Assembly (NCBI RefSeq): GCF_003937945.1
Contig: NZ_RSEC01000024.1
Location: 186,001-250,000, forward strand
DNA from: Amycolatopsis eburnea
GTDB taxonomy: Bacteria > Actinomycetota > Actinomycetes > Mycobacteriales > Pseudonocardiaceae
Reading direction: 5' to 3'
DNA: 64,000 nucleotides
Part shown: in pieces, positions 54,573 to 64,000 of the stretch
Layout of the letters: every line of letters begins with the position of its first letter
Position numbering within the stretch: position 1 is the first letter of the stretch
Notes under the pieces: model-generated
Databases searched by the model: none
What the model saw: the letters and a program-made list of their open reading frames with translations, nothing else
What the model was told of the DNA's origin: nothing
Translations under genes and position numbers: made by a program

Positions 54573-55463
54573 TCACCCGACCGATCCGGCCAGCGCATCG
54601 AGCAGCCAGGTGTGCGCAACACCCATCGGCGCGGCCTCCCCCGTGACCTCCCCCGCCAAATGCCAGTACCGCCGCAGCCGCGGCGACCGGTCCGCGGCCG
54701 TCCGCCGGTTCAACGCCCGCCGGAACTCCACGCTGTCCACCGCCCGATGGGCCGTCGCATGAGCCGCCACGAACCGGTCGAGCGCCGGGCCGGGTGCGGG
54801 CGGGAGGCCCGCCGACACCGCGCCGGCCGCCAGGACGCAGGCCTCGCCCACCGAGGCGTGCAACGCGCCCAGGTCCGTGATCCGCTCGTGGGCCACCAGC
54901 GTGCTCGCCCGCAGCCCCACCGCCAGCTCCCGGTCGGCCGCCAGCACCACCAGCTCCGCGTACGCGACCACCTGGGCGGTCGTCGGCGACTCCGGCGGCA
55001 CCGGCGCGCCGATGTCCAGGAACATCCGCACCGTGTCCGGCGGGATCGGGCCCGTCGTCATCGGCTCCCACAGCCGCACCAGCGCCTCGCGCGCCGCCGG
55101 GCCGTCCTGCACCGCCGACAGCAGGTCGAGCCGGGACGGCGCTTCCTCCACCGCCCGCAGCACCGAACGCCGCCAGGACAGGGTCGCCAGCTCGCGGTCC
55201 AGCGCCGTGCGCTCGGCCGCCACCGCGTCGTCCAGGGAGCGCCGGCCGCCCAGGACGTCGGTGATCGAACGGAGGCCGAGCCCGAGGCCGCGCAGCCGGC
55301 GCACCAGCTCCAGGCGCTCCACCGCCGCCGCTTCGAAACGGCGGTGGCCGCCGACGCTGCGGGCGGGCTCCAGCAGGCCTTCGTCGCTGTAGAACCTGAT
55401 CGTGCGGACCGGTACGCCCGTCCGCCGGGCCAGGTCGCCGATGCCCAGTGTGTCCTCGGTCAC
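54573..55463 (-). CDS. MerR-family transcriptional regulator
   Basis: A 296-residue regulator. The N-terminal winged helix is LGIGDLARRTGVPVRTIRFYSDEGLL with GGHRRFEAAAVERLELVRRLRGLGL, then a coiled-coil dimerisation helix (about 80-120). The C-terminal about 170 residues form an unassigned all-helical effector domain, much longer than in metal-sensing MerR proteins and without their cysteines, so a small organic ligand is more likely. The GTG start is 45 bp from the divergent mycothiol-dependent enzyme gene, its probable target. Confidence 0.9.
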   Translation of the reverse strand: MTEDTLGIGDLARRTGVPVRTIRFYSDEGLLEPARSVGGHRRFEAAAVERLELVRRLRGLGLGLRSITDVLGGRRSLDDAVAAERTALDRELATLSWRRSVLRAVEEAPSRLDLLSAVQDGPAAREALVRLWEPMTTGPIPPDTVRMFLDIGAPVPPESPTTAQVVAYAELVVLAADRELAVGLRASTLVAHERITDLGALHASVGEACVLAAGAVSAGLPPAPGPALDRFVAAHATAHRAVDSVEFRRALNRRTAADRSPRLRRYWHLAGEVTGEAAPMGVAHTWLLDALAGSVG

Positions 55464-55508
55464 CTTCGGTCGAACCTCCAGCCGGGTGGAATTCCTACGG
55501 TACGGCCC

Positions 55509-56246
55509 ATGGACACCACCAGACTCGCCGAAGGCCTCCACGACCACACCGCCGCGCTCGCCGGGGCGGTGACCGGCGCCGATCCCGAAGCGCACGTGCC
55601 GACCTGCCCCGACTGGCCGCTGCGGGTGCTCGTCGGGCACATCGGCCAGGCCCACCGCTGGGCCGCGAGCATCGTCGGCTCCGGGCCGTCCCCCGTCCCC
55701 GATCCGTTCGACGCCGACCCGGGCTCGCCCGAGAAGTGGTCCGACTGGCTGCTCCAGGGCGCCGCCGAACTCGAAGACGCCGTCCTGGCCGCCGGTGAGA
55801 CGCCCGTGTGGACCTTCTTCGGCCCCCAGCCCGCGCAGTTCTGGCTGCGGCGGATGGCGCACGACACCACCGTCCACCACGCCGACGCCGCGTTCGCCAC
55901 CGGCGCCGCGTTCGAGGTCGGCCCCGACCTCGCCGCCGACGCGATCAGCGAGTGGCTGGACATTCTCGCCGACCCCGCCACGGCGACCCTGAACCCCGCC
56001 TTCGCCCAGCTCCGCGGCACCGGCCAGACCCTGCGGCTCGCCCCCGAGGACGGCCCCGGCTGGCTCATCACCCGCACCCCGGACGGCGTCCGCTGGACGC
56101 ACGCCACCAGCCCCGCCGACACGACCCTCGCCGGGCCCGTGCGGGACCTCCTGCTCGTCCTCACCCGCCGGCTCCCCGCGGACCGCGTGCGCGTCACCGG
56201 CGACCACACCCTCGCCGAGCACTGGCTGGCGCACACGGCGGCGTGA
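55509..56246 (+). CDS. maleylpyruvate isomerase family mycothiol-dependent enzyme
   Basis: A 245-residue DinB-like/MDMPI protein. The metal-binding histidines of the N-terminal four-helix bundle appear in VLVGHIGQAHRW and RRMAHDTTVHHADA. PTCPDWPLRVLVGH is the usual family opening. The C-terminal domain (TPDGVRWTHATSPADTTLAGPVRDLLLVL) is the SCP2-like part. Members use mycothiol for isomerisation or thiol transfer; the substrate is unknown. It is likely controlled by the divergent MerR regulator. Confidence 0.88.
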   Translation: MDTTRLAEGLHDHTAALAGAVTGADPEAHVPTCPDWPLRVLVGHIGQAHRWAASIVGSGPSPVPDPFDADPGSPEKWSDWLLQGAAELEDAVLAAGETPVWTFFGPQPAQFWLRRMAHDTTVHHADAAFATGAAFEVGPDLAADAISEWLDILADPATATLNPAFAQLRGTGQTLRLAPEDGPGWLITRTPDGVRWTHATSPADTTLAGPVRDLLLVLTRRLPADRVRVTGDHTLAEHWLAHTAA

Positions 56247-56304
56247 CCACACGGCTCACTAGGATCACCGGCGACACCCGCAGACGAAGTCTTGGAGGAC
56301 CCAG

Positions 56305-56586
56305 GTGATCACCGCGATCGTGTTGATCCAGGTTGAGGCGGACGCGATCCCGGACGCGGCGCAGGCGATCGCCGACATCGAGGGTGTCGGCGAGGTCTAC
56401 TCGTGCGCCGGGGACGTCGACCTCATCGCCACCGTGAAGGTGTCCGCGCACGAGGAGCTGGCCGACCTCATCCCCGGCCGGATCGGGAAGGTGCCGGGCG
56501 TGCTGGACACCGTCACGCACATCGCGTTCCGGTCCTACTCCCGCGCCGACACCGAGTCGGCCTTCTCGATCGGCGTCGAGGACTGA
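56305..56586 (+). CDS. stand-alone Lrp/AsnC ligand-binding (RAM) domain
   Basis: 93 residues, only the C-terminal RAM (ACT-like) domain of Lrp/AsnC regulators, with the alpha/beta sandwich ITAIVLIQVEADAIPDAAQAIADIEGVGEVYSCAGDVDLIATVKV. There is no DNA-binding helix-turn-helix. Stand-alone RAM proteins bind amino acids and may join full-length Lrp oligomers. The GTG start follows GGAGGACC. It lies near ctaE/qcr and trpD, as similar genes do in other actinobacteria. Confidence 0.9.
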   Translation: MITAIVLIQVEADAIPDAAQAIADIEGVGEVYSCAGDVDLIATVKVSAHEELADLIPGRIGKVPGVLDTVTHIAFRSYSRADTESAFSIGVED

Positions 56587-56589
56587 CGC

Positions 56590-56943
56590 TCAGGCCGGCT
56601 GCCAGAGCTCGACGCGGTTCCCCTCGGGATCGGTGACCCAGCCGAAGCGGCCGACGCCGGCCATGTCCTGGACGTCCTCGGCCACGTCGGCCCCCTGGGC
56701 GCGCAGCTGCGCCAGCATCGCGTCCAGGTCGCGGACCCGGAAGTTGAGCATCGTCTGCTGCGCGGGCGACCCGAAGTAGTCCGTCCCGGCCTCGAACGGC
56801 GCGAAGACGGTCGGCCCGGCCTCCTGCGGCCAGCTGCCGTGTTCGTCGGTGTCGAGGCCCAGGCAGTCCCGGTACCAGGCCCCCAGGGCCGCCGGGTCCG
56901 CCGCGCGGAAGAAGTACCCACCGATGCCGAGCACGCGTTCCAT
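56590..56943 (-). CDS. VOC (glyoxalase/bleomycin-resistance) family protein
   Basis: A 117-residue single-chain vicinal-oxygen-chelate protein with two beta-alpha-beta-beta-beta modules: GIGGYFFRAADPAALGAWYRDCLGL and MLNFRVRDLDAMLAQLRAQGADV. It ends FGWVTDPEGNRVELWQP, the usual closing motif with a metal-binding Glu. The substrate cannot be told from sequence. ATG 56943 is the most likely start; ATG 56952 is also possible. It converges on the RAM-domain gene with 3 bp between the stops. Confidence 0.85.
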   Translation of the reverse strand: MERVLGIGGYFFRAADPAALGAWYRDCLGLDTDEHGSWPQEAGPTVFAPFEAGTDYFGSPAQQTMLNFRVRDLDAMLAQLRAQGADVAEDVQDMAGVGRFGWVTDPEGNRVELWQPA

Positions 56944-56971
56944 GCCGCGCATCGTGCCAGCCCGGGAACAC

Positions 56972-57007
56972 CGAAGGCCACCTCCGGCGAACCGGAGGTG
57001 GCCTTCG
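56972..57007 (-). terminator. 16-bp-stem hairpin after qcrB
   Basis: CGAAGGCCACCTCCGG (56972-56987) and its exact complement (56992-57007) enclose the tetraloop CGAA, 14 bp after the qcrB stop. It should end the ctaE-qcrCAB transcript. Confidence 0.8.
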
Positions 57008-57021
57008 CGCTTGCTGTACGG

Positions 57022-58695
57022 CTAGTGGTCCGACTGCTTCGCGGCCGAAGCCGCTTCGGCCGAGTCGAACTCGCCGTGCTCGCCGTTCTCCGTGCCGGAG
57101 TGCCCGTTGCCGTGGGCCCGCTGCAGCGCGGCGGTCTCCTCGGCCGGGTCCGGCGACCAGAGCGTGCCCGGGACCGCCTGCCCGGCCGAGCCCAGCTTGT
57201 TCATCTTCTTCGGCACGGACGCGCCCTGGTACTCGAGCGGGATCGCGTGGCCGTGGCTGTCCACGCCGCCGAGCGGCTGGTGGATCTCGATGAACTCACC
57301 GTGCGGCAGCCGCTTGATGATGCCGGTCTCGACGCCGTGCTCCAGCACCTCGCGGTCGGCCCGCTGCAGGCCCAGGCAGATCCGGTAGGTGAAGTAGTAC
57401 GCCAGCGGCGGCACGAGGAGCACGCCGATGCGGCCCGCCCACGTCGTCGCGTTCAGCGAGATGTCGAACTGGTCGGCGATGATGTCGTTGAAGCCCGACA
57501 GCTCGATCACCATGAAGAAGCCCAGCGCCATCGCGCCCAGCGCCGTGCGGACCGGGACGTCCCGGGGCCGCTGGAGCAGGTTGTGGTGCGCGGTGTCCTT
57601 GGACAGCTTCCGCTCGAGGAACGGGTAGGTCAGGAACAGGCCGAACAGGATCGGCATGCCGATCGCGCCGGGGAAGAACACCGCCGGGATCGTGTAGTTC
57701 CCGAGGTAGACCTCCCACGCGGGCCAGATCCGGAGCATGCCGTCGGCCCAGGCCATGTACCAGTCGGGCTGCGAGCCCGCCGACACCTGCGCCGGGTTGT
57801 ACGGGCCGAAGTTCCACACCGGGTTGATCTGGAACAGCCCCGACATCAGCGCCAGCACACCCACGACCAGGGTGAAGAACGCCCCGCCCTTGAGCGCGAA
57901 GTACGGCATGATCCGGACGCCGACGACGTTGGTCTCCTTGCGGCGCACCCCCGGGAACTGGGTGTGCTTCTGGTACCAGACCAGCGCCAGGTGCGCCCCG
58001 ACCAGCGCGAGCATGATGCCCGGCAGCAGCAGGATGTGCAGCGTGTACAGGCGCGGGATGATCTGGTCGCCGGGGAACTCCCCGCCGAACAGCGCCCAGT
58101 GGATCCAGGTGCCCATCACCGGCACCGAGAGCACGATGCCCGACAGCGTCGCGCGGATACCGGTGCCCGAGAGCAGGTCGTCCGGGAGCGAGTAGCCGAA
58201 GAAGCCTTCGAAGCAGCCCAGGATCAGCAGCAGCCCGCCGATCACCCAGTTGGCCTCACGCGGGCGCCGGAACGCGCCGGTGAAGAAGATGCGCAGCATG
58301 TGCACGGCCATCGACGCCACGAAGATCAGCGCCGCCCAGTGGTGCAGCTGCCGCATGAACAGCCCGCCGCGGACGTCGAACGAGATGTCCAGCGTCGTGC
58401 GGAAGGCCTGCGACATCTCCAGGCCCTGCATGTTCTTGAAGCTGCCCTGGTAGACGACCTCCTGCATGGAGGGGTCGAAGAACAGCGTCAGGTACACGCC
58501 GGTGAGCAGCAGGATGATGAAGCTGTAGAGCGCGATCTCCCCGAGCAGGAACGACCAGTGCGTCGGGAAGACCTTGTTCATCTGGTGCCGCAGGCCCTTG
58601 GCCGCGTGGTACCGCTGGTCCGCGTTGTCCGCGGCCTCGCCCAAGTGCCGCTCCACGGCACTCGACCCCTTGGTCGGCGTGGTGAGTGAACTCAT
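57022..58695 (-). CDS. qcrB: cytochrome bc1 complex cytochrome b subunit
   Basis: The quinol-oxidising, di-heme subunit of the actinobacterial bc1-aa3 supercomplex. The 557 residues give the long actinobacterial form, with a C-terminal cytoplasmic tail of about 100 residues. Features are [24 protein letters not shown] at helix A, heme-ligand histidines in [22 protein letters not shown] and [17 protein letters not shown], and the Qo-site PEW-like region [11 protein letters not shown]. It overlaps qcrA by 4 bp. This subunit is the target of bc1 inhibitors such as Q203 in mycobacteria. Confidence 0.97.
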   Translation of the reverse strand: MSSLTTPTKGSSAVERHLGEAADNADQRYHAAKGLRHQMNKVFPTHWSFLLGEIALYSFIILLLTGVYLTLFFDPSMQEVVYQGSFKNMQGLEMSQAFRTTLDISFDVRGGLFMRQLHHWAALIFVASMAVHMLRIFFTGAFRRPREANWVIGGLLLILGCFEGFFGYSLPDDLLSGTGIRATLSGIVLSVPVMGTWIHWALFGGEFPGDQIIPRLYTLHILLLPGIMLALVGAHLALVWYQKHTQFPGVRRKETNVVGVRIMPYFALKGGAFFTLVVGVLALMSGLFQINPVWNFGPYNPAQVSAGSQPDWYMAWADGMLRIWPAWEVYLGNYTIPAVFFPGAIGMPILFGLFLTYPFLERKLSKDTAHHNLLQRPRDVPVRTALGAMALGFFMVIELSGFNDIIADQFDISLNATTWAGRIGVLLVPPLAYYFTYRICLGLQRADREVLEHGVETGIIKRLPHGEFIEIHQPLGGVDSHGHAIPLEYQGASVPKKMNKLGSAGQAVPGTLWSPDPAEETAALQRAHGNGHSGTENGEHGEFDSAEAASAAKQSDH

Positions 58696-59846
58696 GACTT
58701 ACGCTCCCAAAAGGCCGGACCGATGGCCTCGATGAAGTCGCCTCGCGCGATCAAGTATCCCTCTTCGTCCACCGTGATCGGTAGCTGGGCCAGCGGACGC
58801 GTCGCCGGGCCGAAAATCGGCTTGGCGTAGTGCAGCGCGTCGAACTGCGACTGGTGGCAGGGGCACAGGATGCGGTTGGTCCGCTGCTCGTACAGGGAGG
58901 TCGGGCAGCCGACGTGGCTGCAGATCTTCGTGTACGCGTAGTAGTCGCCGAAGTTGAAGTCCTCCTGGCCGGCCCGCTTGACCACCTTGGCGGCGTCGGT
59001 CGGGCGCAGGCGGATCAGCATGACCGGGTTGTCCACCCGGGTCAGCGCGGCGGCGAGCAGCTCCGGCTTGTCCTTCTCGGACTCGCGGTACGGGAAGACG
59101 GTTTCCATCGCGCCGGCGTCGAGGTCCTCGGCCTTGACCAGGCTGACCTCTTCGCCCTCCTCCAGCGGCTTGCCGGTGTTGCGGCGCAGGTAGACCTTCT
59201 CGCCCGGGAAGTTCGGCTGCCAGCCGGTGTGCCACAGCGACTCGCGGCTCTCGCTGTCCTTCCACGGGTTCTTGATGAAGGACGCGAGCGGCAGCGCGGC
59301 GGCGGCGAGGCCCAGCGTGCCGGCCCCGGCGATGGCCGAGCGCTTGATCAGCGACCGGCGCGCGATGGTGCTGCGGTTGCCGGCGTCGGCCAGGTGCGCG
59401 AGGAACGTCTGGCGGTCGACCTCGGCCGACCCCTTGCCCTCGCCGTCGTGGCGCTCCTGCACCGCGACCTCGGCGGGCACGAACTTCTTCGTGTACAGGA
59501 TCACGCCGATGCCGAGGCCGAGGATGGCCAGGCCGAGCGTGATGCCGAGCATCGGGGTGTAGAGGCTGTACCAGAAGTGGCCGCTCTCGTTGTCCGGCGA
59601 CTCGTACTTCCACGGCCACCAGATCAGCGAGACGACGAAGCCCAGCCCGGCCAGGGCGGACAGGGCGAACCAGAACGCCACCAGGCGCTCGGCACGGCGC
59701 TCCGCCCGGGTGCCCTCCACCGGCCACGGGGTCGGGTACTCGACGATCTCGACGCCGTCGAGCTGCCCGCCCAGCTTGACCAGCTGGTCCCGGTCCATCT
59801 CAGCCAGTTCCGCCTCCGTCGGCGGCTTCGGCCCCTCGGCACTCAT
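58692..59846 (-). CDS. qcrA: cytochrome bc1 complex Rieske iron-sulfur subunit
   Basis: 384 residues in the actinobacterial form with three N-terminal transmembrane helices (about 60-80, 100-125, 175-195) and a C-terminal Rieske domain. The [2Fe-2S] ligands are in [12 protein letters not shown] and CPCHQSQFD. The start is ATG 59846, whose ATGA overlaps the qcrC stop; an upstream in-frame ATG adds only six residues. It passes electrons from quinol to the di-heme cytochrome c subunit. Confidence 0.96.
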   Translation of the reverse strand: MSAEGPKPPTEAELAEMDRDQLVKLGGQLDGVEIVEYPTPWPVEGTRAERRAERLVAFWFALSALAGLGFVVSLIWWPWKYESPDNESGHFWYSLYTPMLGITLGLAILGLGIGVILYTKKFVPAEVAVQERHDGEGKGSAEVDRQTFLAHLADAGNRSTIARRSLIKRSAIAGAGTLGLAAAALPLASFIKNPWKDSESRESLWHTGWQPNFPGEKVYLRRNTGKPLEEGEEVSLVKAEDLDAGAMETVFPYRESEKDKPELLAAALTRVDNPVMLIRLRPTDAAKVVKRAGQEDFNFGDYYAYTKICSHVGCPTSLYEQRTNRILCPCHQSQFDALHYAKPIFGPATRPLAQLPITVDEEGYLIARGDFIEAIGPAFWERKS

Positions 59847-60661
59847 GCCTTCGATCCAATCCACAACGTCACGCCGATCAGCGCGGCGATCCCGACGATA
59901 AAGGCGATCACGCCCTCCGAAGCGGGGCCGACCCCGCCGAGGCCGTTCCCACCCGGGTCATTGTTGCCGTCGGACACCGACTTCACGTAGGCGACGATGT
60001 CCTTCTTCTCCTCCGGCGACAGCTGCCGGTCGGAGAACTTCGGCATGTTCTGGGGGCCGGTGAGCATGGCCGTGTAGATCTGCTCTTCGCTGGCCGGGTC
60101 CAGGTTCGGCGCGTACTTGCCCGCCGACAGCGCACCGCCGCGGCCGGTGAAGTTGTGGCACGAAGCGCAGTTCAGGCGGAACAGCTCGCCACCGCGGGCC
60201 GGGTCGGACCCGCGCAGGGCCTCGCCCTTCTCCGCCGGGCGCTGGACGCCGCCGCCGTGCGCCTGGATGTAGGCGCCGACCGCGTCGATCTCGGCCTCGG
60301 TCAGCTTCGGCGGCTTCCGCTCGACCTGCGCCTCCTGGCGCGCGGCGGGCATGCGGCCCGAAGAAGTCTGGAAGTACACCGCGGCGTCGCCGATGCCGAT
60401 CAGGCTCGGCCCGCGGTCCTGCACGCCTTCGAGGTTCGCGCCGTGGCACGCGATGCAGGTGTTGTTGTAGACCTGCTCGCCCAAGCGCAGCTGCGCCGGC
60501 GTGCCCTGGGCCTGCGCGGTCTGCGGCTCGGGGGCGAACACGGCGTACAGGGCGCCGGCGCCCACCAGCGCGATCCCGAGCGCGAGCAGGCCGGCGAACC
60601 GCCTCCGCAGCTTCGACCGCGCGCGGTAGCGGCGCTCCGACGATTTGGTGCTGGTGGTCAT
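59843..60661 (-). CDS. qcrC: cytochrome bc1 complex di-heme cytochrome c subunit
   Basis: 272 residues. An N-terminal signal-anchor helix (about 20-40), two CxxCH heme sites ([14 protein letters not shown] and [13 protein letters not shown]) with Met ligands in ASGRMP-like and NMPKFSD stretches, and a C-terminal anchor helix ([20 protein letters not shown]). The two-heme form lets the supercomplex work without a soluble cytochrome c. It is coupled to qcrA by ATGA and lies 61 bp downstream of ctaE. Confidence 0.97.
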   Translation of the reverse strand: MTTSTKSSERRYRARSKLRRRFAGLLALGIALVGAGALYAVFAPEPQTAQAQGTPAQLRLGEQVYNNTCIACHGANLEGVQDRGPSLIGIGDAAVYFQTSSGRMPAARQEAQVERKPPKLTEAEIDAVGAYIQAHGGGVQRPAEKGEALRGSDPARGGELFRLNCASCHNFTGRGGALSAGKYAPNLDPASEEQIYTAMLTGPQNMPKFSDRQLSPEEKKDIVAYVKSVSDGNNDPGGNGLGGVGPASEGVIAFIVGIAALIGVTLWIGSKA

Positions 60662-60722
60662 CTTGCGGCAACCCTTGCTGTCAGTTCAGGCCGATGGTGA
60701 TGGTGGTGGCGGCTGGGCGGAC

Positions 60723-61346
60723 CTACGGAAGGAGGTAGATCACACCGAACAGGCCGACCCACACGATGTCGACGAAGTGCCAGTAGTAGGACACGACGAT
60801 CGCCGACGTGGCCTGGGCGGGCGTGAACTTGCTCAGCTTCGTGCGGATGAGCAGGTACACGAAGGCGATGAGCCCGCCGATGACGTGCAGGCCGTGGAAC
60901 CCGGTGGCGAGGTAGAAGACCGTGCCGAACGGGCCGGACGGGATCGTCATCCCCTCTTCGACCAGGTTGTGGTACTCGTTGGCCTGGCCGCCGACGAAGA
61001 TCGCGCCCATGATCAACGTGATGATGTACCAGCGGCGCAGCCCGTAGACGTCGCCGCGCTCGGCGGCGAACACCCCGAACTGGCAGGTCAGCGAGGACAG
61101 CACGAGGATCACCGTGAACGGGATCGCGTACGCCACGTTGAGGTGGAACTCCTCGCCGTGCAACGGCGGCGGCCACTGGCCGGAGGAGTTCTGCGCCTTG
61201 ACGGTGAAGAACATCGCGAACAGCCCGGCGAAGAACATCAGTTCGCTGGACAGCCACACGATGGTGCCGACACTGACCATGTTCGGCCGGTTCAGCGAGT
61301 GGACCCGCTGACTGATGGTGGGAGCTGCCGTTGTCACGCGTCGCAT
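60723..61346 (-). CDS. ctaE: aa3-type cytochrome c oxidase subunit III
   Basis: 207 residues with five transmembrane helices. [31 protein letters not shown] opens the protein, and [19 protein letters not shown] and [22 protein letters not shown] are subunit III signatures. ATG 61346 is the start, as AGAGGA lies 5 bp upstream; the longer frame to 61385 is not family-like. First gene of the ctaE-qcrC-qcrA-qcrB cluster, divergent from a hypothetical gene. Confidence 0.96.
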   Translation of the reverse strand: MRRVTTAAPTISQRVHSLNRPNMVSVGTIVWLSSELMFFAGLFAMFFTVKAQNSSGQWPPPLHGEEFHLNVAYAIPFTVILVLSSLTCQFGVFAAERGDVYGLRRWYIITLIMGAIFVGGQANEYHNLVEEGMTIPSGPFGTVFYLATGFHGLHVIGGLIAFVYLLIRTKLSKFTPAQATSAIVVSYYWHFVDIVWVGLFGVIYLLP

Positions 61347-61441
61347 TATGTCCTCTCGCACCACCGCTCCGCCGGGTGGGTCCACGGCGAGCCGCCTGCG
61401 TTGCCGATCACACGGGATGCCCGGGAAGGTGAGAACTACTC

Positions 61442-61855
61442 ATGAGTTTGGTGAACCGCCTGCTCAACCTGGTCAAGGGGCGCGAAACGCCTGTTCTCGG
61501 GCCCGACGACCCCGGGCTGGAGATCGTCGCCGAGGCCTTCGACCCGGTCGTCGCGGACTCCGCCGTGCTGGCGGGTTCACCCGCTTGGGTCAGCACGGCA
61601 CCGGCCGTCCTGCGGCACCACCTGCTGCTGCCGCCGGACCGGGTCGCCGAAGCGGCTTCGATCCTCGCGCAGGACGGCTACGACCTGCGGGAACAGTCCT
61701 CCGCGGACGGCCTGACGCGCGTGCTCGCGGTGCGCGTCCAGGTGCTCGACGCGCTCCACTGCGCCCAGGAACGGTCCCGGATGGCGGGCCTCGCGCAACG
61801 ATTGGGCGGCGACGCGCTGGGCTGGGACGCGCTCCAGCCGGAGCCGACCGCGTGA
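61442..61855 (+). CDS. conserved actinobacterial hypothetical protein
   Basis: A 137-residue soluble protein I do not recognise. It has an N-terminal amphipathic helix ([13 protein letters not shown]), a strand-rich middle ([33 protein letters not shown]) suggesting an ACT-like or glyoxalase-like alpha/beta fold, and a C-terminal helix ([31 protein letters not shown]). No signal peptide. GGAAGGTGAG precedes the ATG. It is divergent from ctaE by 95 bp and upstream of the receiver-like gene and trpD. Confidence 0.7.
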   Translation: MSLVNRLLNLVKGRETPVLGPDDPGLEIVAEAFDPVVADSAVLAGSPAWVSTAPAVLRHHLLLPPDRVAEAASILAQDGYDLREQSSADGLTRVLAVRVQVLDALHCAQERSRMAGLAQRLGGDALGWDALQPEPTA

Positions 61856-61908
61856 TGTCCGTCTCGGCCGATACGATCGCCCCAGACGTGCGGTGACGAG
61901 ATGGAGGC

Positions 61909-62319
61909 GTGTCCAACATGGGCGAGTCGATGCGGGTCCTGGTGTTCAGCCACAAGGCGGAGGTGCGCGAGGCGATCGTGAACGCGGTCGGGCGCCGTCC
62001 GGCGGCGGACCTGGCGCGCGTGGACTACGTCGAGGCGGCCGGGATCGCGGACGTGCTGTCCGAGGTGGACGCGGGCAACGTCGACCTGGCGATCCTCGAC
62101 GGCGAGGCGCAGCCGACCGGCGGCATCGGCCTCTGCCGCCAGCTCAAGGCCGAGATCGCGGACTGCCCGCCGATCGTGGTGTCGGTGCGGCGCAAGGACG
62201 ACCGGTGGCTGGCGACCTGGTCGCAGGCGGACGCCGTGCTGGTGCACCCGCTCGACCCGCTGACCGCCGCGGAGACCGTCGCCGACGTGCTGCGGCGGGT
62301 CCCCGTCGTGAACGGCTGA
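61909..62319 (+). CDS. degenerate receiver-domain protein
   Basis: A 136-residue stand-alone CheY-like fold without an output domain. The sheet and helices are visible: [56 protein letters not shown] and [22 protein letters not shown]. The phosphoacceptor-like Asp is present (LAILDGE), but the N-terminal acidic pair (replaced by FSHKAE) and the conserved Lys (His in VLVHPLDP) are missing, so phosphorylation is unlikely. It is 5 bp upstream of trpD. An internal ATG at 61918 is an alternative start. Confidence 0.8.
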   Translation: MSNMGESMRVLVFSHKAEVREAIVNAVGRRPAADLARVDYVEAAGIADVLSEVDAGNVDLAILDGEAQPTGGIGLCRQLKAEIADCPPIVVSVRRKDDRWLATWSQADAVLVHPLDPLTAAETVADVLRRVPVVNG

Positions 62320-62324
62320 GCCCG

Positions 62325-63351
<1,027 letters not shown>

Positions 63352-63359
<8 letters not shown>

Positions 63360-64000
63360 CCTTCACGGGCTGAGCTTCGGTCCGGCGGCCGCGCTGCGGA
63401 GCCAGTGCGGCCGCCAGGACCGCGAGCATGCCCAGCCCCTCCGGCCAGCTCGGGCGGTGGCCGTAGAACGCGATGTCCACCAGCACCGCGACCACCGGGT
63501 ACAGGTAGGACAGCAGGGCCACCGTCGTGGTCGGCAGCTTGCCGATGCTCGCGTACATCAGCACGTACATCAGTGCCGTGTGGACGGTCCCGAGCAGGAC
63601 CAGCCACAGCAGCCCCGAAGTCGTCGTGGGCAGCGGCGTGACGAGCAGCAGGGGTGCCAGCACCAGCGCGCCCACCGTCGTCTGCACGGCGGCCAGGAGG
63701 TGCGGGCGGATGTGCTTCAGCTGCTTCGCGACGAAGGACGCTCCCGCGTACAGCACGGCCGCGCCGAGTGCGAGGCCGATGCCGGCCAGCTGCACGGGTT
63801 TGCCGTCCTCGCCGTGGGCGGAAAGCGAGATCACCGCCACTCCGCCGAACGCGATGGCGGCACGGGCCAGGTGGCTCTTCGCGACCTTCTCGCCGAGGAA
63901 CGCGGCCGCCAGGCCGACCAGGATCAGCGGCTGCGTGTGGTAGACGACCGTGCTGACCGAGATCGACGACAGCGCGTACGAAGCGAACAGCAGCACCCAG
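63352..64000 (-). CDS. EamA/DMT-superfamily transporter (start outside window)
   Basis: C-terminal about 215 residues of a drug/metabolite transporter with the EamA repeat. Helices are regularly spaced: [69 protein letters not shown] and [46 protein letters not shown] is the family's closing signature. The open frame continues off the right edge. Substrates of such exporters (amino acids, drugs, metabolites) cannot be assigned. The last residues overlap trpD antisense by 8 bp. Confidence 0.88.

Overview
The window is high-GC actinobacterial chromosome, and the gene content fits Pseudonocardiaceae, most likely Amycolatopsis or a close relative. The reasons are a type VII (ESX) secretion locus, a qcrCAB/ctaE respiratory cluster, a PimB-type mannosyltransferase, a mycothiol-dependent isomerase-family protein, frequent GTG starts and frequent ATGA/TGATG gene overlaps. 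Two stretches keep the gene order I know from Mycobacterium tuberculosis: bioB-bsaP-DUF2567-nudix regulator-nadABC-hisDCB (Rv1589 to Rv1601) and pimB-nlpC-DEDD/UvrC-like-trpD-ctaE-qcrCAB (Rv2188c to Rv2196). I found no tRNA, rRNA, CRISPR array, insertion sequence or phage gene.

Layout. 0-1.5 kb: 3' part of an MMPL exporter. 1.6-4.8 kb: hisDCB plus a 52-residue membrane protein. 4.9-5.7 kb: a nitrilase-family amidohydrolase. 5.7-29.8 kb: a type VII secretion locus. It holds two NarL-type regulators coupled to eccB, then eccE, an eccD operon with three putative secreted proteins and two accessory proteins, a fused three-ATPase eccC, an esx operon with two WXG100-type proteins, a PPE-like protein, an ESX-targeted alpha/beta hydrolase with a small partner, and a mycosin. 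A block of six genes (19.2-24.0 kb), including a secreted trypsin-like protease, separates eccC from the esx operon. 29.8-34.1 kb: nadABC and its divergent NrtR-type regulator. 34.1-36.7 kb: a Lon-substrate-binding-domain protein, an M48 protease and a DUF2567 protein. 36.8-46.6 kb: biotin genes bsaP, bioB, bioD and bioA, split by two tandem SulP transporter-carbonic anhydrase fusions, with a P450 17 bp upstream of bioA. 46.6-50.7 kb: SRPBCC protein, uridine-kinase-like protein, PimB, NlpC/P60 hydrolase and a small four-cysteine protein. 51.1-57.0 kb: NYN ribonuclease, DEDD exonuclease-GIY-YIG fusion, MerR regulator, mycothiol-dependent enzyme, Lrp-type RAM domain and a VOC protein. 57.0-61.4 kb: qcrCAB and ctaE. 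61.4-64 kb: a hypothetical protein, a degenerate receiver, trpD and a partial EamA transporter.

The most unusual point is the mycosin at 28590-29750. It keeps the signal peptide, subtilase core and C-terminal membrane anchor, but all three catalytic residues (Asp, His, Ser) are replaced, and the oxyanion Asn also appears lost. An intact secreted trypsin-like protease lies inside the same locus. The locus also has tandem response regulators co-transcribed with eccB, a lipase-like substrate with a small partner, and a WXG protein whose long C-terminal region resembles the carrier part of polymorphic toxins.

A second theme is the 3'-end intergenic DNA. It carries families of long palindromic repeats: a 53-bp element present twice with two differences, an about 87-bp three-stem element present twice, a repeat-dense island at 50.8-51.1 kb, a palindrome holding two perfect DnaA boxes, and a palindrome with a parS-like core. 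The 3' ends of bioA and mycP are each copied again downstream of their own stop codons.
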